Source: Bacteroidales bacterium Bact_23 (GTDB taxonomy: Bacteria > Bacteroidota > Bacteroidia > Bacteroidales > Lentimicrobiaceae). From it: a DNA stretch of 7,253 nucleotides. The position numbers were made by a program, and so were the translations under genes. The notes under the pieces were generated by a model. That model was given only the letters and a program-made list of their open reading frames with translations. It was not told the origin of the DNA and made no database searches. The stretch is taken from positions 1 to 7,253 of the forward strand of contig LUZO01000123.1 in NCBI GenBank assembly GCA_001603685.1. Direction: 5' to 3'. The stretch's first letter is position 1; each line of letters begins with the position of its first letter. This document shows, piece after piece, positions 5,580 through 7,253 of the stretch.

Positions 5580-6101
5580 CTATTCGATTGATTCTCCGCG
5601 GTTCAGTTTGCGAACCATCTCAATAAGCTGAAGTTCACTTCCTTCGCTGAATGAGGTGTGCTGCCATACCACTTCTCCATTTCCGTTGAGCAGGAAGGTG
5701 TGCGGAATCATGTTCACATTCATGGCACGCTTGAAATCGCCATTGGCATCGAGCAATACCTCATATTCCCATCCCTTGCCGTTTACCAAAGGGCCAACTT
5801 TCGAGGTTGAACGGGCGTCGTCGATAGATACGGCCACCAGTTTTACGCCGGTTTCTTCAACCCAATCGTCATAAACATCGGCAATGGTGGTAAGCTCATT
5901 GATACATGGTTTGCACCACAAAGCCCAGAAACTCAGAATAATGGGTTTGCCGTCGTTGGTAAGGTTTGCCGTATTGAACGCTTTGCCGTCGAGGGTTTTG
6001 ATGTTGACTGACGGAATTTTGGTCTGCTTTGCACCGCTTTCCTGAGCGAACAATCCGATTGAAACTGCGAGTAAAAGTGAAAGGAAAAGAGCTTTTTTCA
6101 T
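5580..6101 (-). CDS. Exported TlpA-family thioredoxin-like protein
   Basis: A 173-residue periplasmic thiol-disulfide protein of the TlpA/ResA type. Seen: a signal peptide (K2-K3, hydrophobic 4-18, A-Q at 19-20), I-L-S-F-W-A (55-60), active site W62-C63-K-P-C66, an S-I-D-D segment (92-95), and the cis-proline loop M-I-P133-H-T-F. Known for the family: TlpA-like proteins usually reduce specific envelope disulfides and are re-reduced by DsbD/CcdA-type membrane proteins; none is encoded in this window. No lipobox is present, so it is probably soluble in the periplasm. It opens a tight cluster with the barrel gene (23 bp downstream) and the Omp28-family gene. It lies 50 bp after the isomerase gene, so it may be cotranscribed with it or have its own promoter: TATTTTTA at 6121-6114 resembles a -10 box but has no good -33 partner. 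The start is the ATG at 6101-6099. Confidence 0.92.
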   Translation of the reverse strand: MKKALFLSLLLAVSIGLFAQESGAKQTKIPSVNIKTLDGKAFNTANLTNDGKPIILSFWALWCKPCINELTTIADVYDDWVEETGVKLVAVSIDDARSTSKVGPLVNGKGWEYEVLLDANGDFKRAMNVNMIPHTFLLNGNGEVVWQHTSFSEGSELQLIEMVRKLNRGESIE

Positions 6102-6151
6102 AACAGTTGATTTTAAAAATATCCCAATTAATCATTCAATAACCGTGCCTT

Positions 6152-7144
6152 TCAGTCGATATAAACTTCAAGGATTTCAGAAGCTGACGAAGGAATGATG
6201 TCAATCCTGTCGATGGTTGCCGGAATCAGTACCGCTTCGCCCTGTACCAGGCTTACCTGAGGTTCGGTGCTGCCCGGATGTACCAGGGTAACGGAACCCG
6301 AAACACAGATGTAGATTACAAATGAGTCGAGCTCACTGTAATCCTTACCCAGCGCCTTGTCGAGCTTTATCAGGTTGGTGGTGAAAAACGGGCTGGTTAC
6401 CAGATTTACCGATCCGTTTTGTTTGGCTTCGTATTTGGCTTTGTAATCGTCGTACACATTGAAGTCGATGGCATCCAGCGCCTCTTCGATGTGCAGTTCG
6501 CGCGATTTTCCTTCGCTGTCCACCCTGTCCCAGTCGTAAATGCGGTAGGTGGTATCGGAAGTCTGCTGAATCTCGGCGAGAAAAATACCCGGGCCCAGTG
6601 CATGAACCCTTCCGGCAGGCATATAGAAAACATCGCCACGCTCAACCTTCTCTTCGTTCAGCACATCGCGCAGGGTTTTGTTGTTCAGATGTTCAATGTA
6701 GGCTTCCTTTTCAATCTTCCTGCTGAACCCGCTGATGAGGGTGGAACCCGGATCGGCATCCATGATGTACCACATTTCCGATTTTCCGTAACCGATGTTC
6801 CGCTTTGCAGCCAGTTCGTCGTCAGGATGAACCTGAATGGAGAGGTAATCGGCGGCATCGATGAACTTCACCAGTATCGGGAATTCATTGCCAAATCGTT
6901 CGTAAACGGCATCACCCACCAGGTCGCCCATGTAAATTTCAACCAGCTCATTCAGTTCATTGCCCGACAAATAGCCGTTTACAATTCCGGTCTGGTTTCC
7001 CTCAACGCCCGAAAGCACCCACGCTTCACCGCAGTTGGGCAATGGCGCGAAATCTATGCCAAGCAGCGATTTAATTCTGGTACCGCCCCAAATCTTGTCT
7101 TTGAGTATCGGTTTGAATTTCAAAGGATAGAGCTGATTTTCCAT
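6152..7144 (-). CDS. manA: Class I mannose-6-phosphate isomerase
   Basis: A 330-residue cytosolic zinc enzyme interconverting mannose 6-phosphate and fructose 6-phosphate, linking mannose use to glycolysis and supplying mannose for GDP-sugars and surface glycans. Seen: a cupin-fold protein with W-G-G-T (19-22), S-I-Q104-V-H106-P-D-D, K-S-E123-M-W-Y, A-G-R-V-H181-A-L-G and Y-R201-I-Y-D-W-D-R. By family knowledge Q104, H106, E123 and H181 bind zinc and R201 is the catalytic arginine; all are present. A second cupin-like half ends the protein. The length is that of the short bacterial form. The start is the ATG at 7144-7142, with no Shine-Dalgarno sequence. It is followed after 50 bp by the thioredoxin gene in the same direction, with no terminator between them. 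Its functional link to the envelope cluster, if any, is not apparent. Confidence 0.95.
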   Translation of the reverse strand: MENQLYPLKFKPILKDKIWGGTRIKSLLGIDFAPLPNCGEAWVLSGVEGNQTGIVNGYLSGNELNELVEIYMGDLVGDAVYERFGNEFPILVKFIDAADYLSIQVHPDDELAAKRNIGYGKSEMWYIMDADPGSTLISGFSRKIEKEAYIEHLNNKTLRDVLNEEKVERGDVFYMPAGRVHALGPGIFLAEIQQTSDTTYRIYDWDRVDSEGKSRELHIEEALDAIDFNVYDDYKAKYEAKQNGSVNLVTSPFFTTNLIKLDKALGKDYSELDSFVIYICVSGSVTLVHPGSTEPQVSLVQGEAVLIPATIDRIDIIPSSASEILEVYID

Positions 7145-7173
7145 AATGATGTCGTTTTACTTAAACCAACTTC

Positions 7174-7186
7174 CCGGCTCAACCGG
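7174..7186 (-). other. Small hairpin in the isomerase leader
   Basis: CCGG-CTCAA-CCGG forms a 4-bp GC stem about 30 bp upstream of the isomerase ATG. It is short, no regulator or riboswitch is recognised, and it may have no role. Confidence 0.2.
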
Positions 7187-7213
7187 AAATAACCAATTCC
7201 TCTCCGGGGGCGG

Positions 7214-7221
7214 TAAAATTA
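7214..7221 (-). promoter_or_regulatory. Weak candidate -10-like box for the isomerase gene
   Basis: Read on the minus strand, 7221-7214 is TAATTTTA, which differs from TAnnTTTG only in the final base and lies about 70 bp before the ATG. The only upstream partner is TTTA (7247-7244) at 22 nt, which fits poorly. The surrounding 7145-7253 region is A/T-rich and holds no gene that I can see. Confidence 0.25.
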
Positions 7222-7253
7222 CAATTAAATTTAATCATACCGATAAATAGATG

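Noticed and set aside
6102..6151. Independent promoter in front of the thioredoxin gene
   Set aside because: TATTTTTA is close to a -10 box but lacks a TTTG at the proper distance. Cotranscription with the isomerase gene is equally likely.
6419..7192. 257-codon plus-strand open frame opposite the isomerase gene
   Set aside because: It is fully antisense to a gene with every catalytic residue intact, and its translation shows no recognisable domain. It is explained by codon bias of the real gene.

Overview
The window looks like ordinary chromosomal DNA from a Bacteroidota bacterium, most likely of the order Bacteroidales. The evidence is: a DUF6029-type outer-membrane barrel and an Omp28-type lipoprotein, both families characteristic of this phylum; start codons with no Shine-Dalgarno sequence; and promoter-like sites that fit the Bacteroidota consensus (TTTG, about 20 nt, TAnnTTTG) rather than the E. 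coli one. I cannot name a genus. All six supported genes lie on the minus strand, so transcription runs from high to low coordinates.

In transcription order: a class I mannose-6-phosphate isomerase (7144-6152) is followed after 50 bp by a tight three-gene cluster. The cluster is an exported TlpA-type thioredoxin (6101-5580), a DUF6029 outer-membrane beta-barrel with an apparent TTG start (5556-3880), and an Omp28-family lipoprotein with a thioredoxin-like CxxC (3866-2964). Gaps inside the cluster are 23 and 13 bp, and a clear intrinsic terminator (2926-2889) closes it. Next comes a good Bacteroidota promoter (2841-2810) driving a pyruvate carboxylase B/oxaloacetate decarboxylase alpha-type carboxyltransferase without its own biotin domain (2727-997). 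After a 435-bp spacer comes a dCMP deaminase (561-70) with its own -10-like box.

The metabolic genes are housekeeping: sugar phosphate interconversion, C3/C4 carboxyl transfer and dUMP supply. The most interesting protein-coding part is the TlpA/DUF6029/Omp28 cluster. It pairs two envelope proteins carrying CxxC motifs with a barrel whose only two cysteines sit in the predicted surface loop of its last hairpin. This suggests, but does not prove, a thiol-disulfide relay or maturation module at the cell envelope.

The most interesting non-coding part is the 562-996 spacer. It holds several short GC-rich palindromes, two of them abutting, and two arrays of 7-bp tandem repeats flanking the palindrome GTCCC-TAC-GGGAC. 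The second array ends two bases from the carboxyltransferase stop codon. I saw no RNA genes, CRISPR array, insertion sequence or phage genes.
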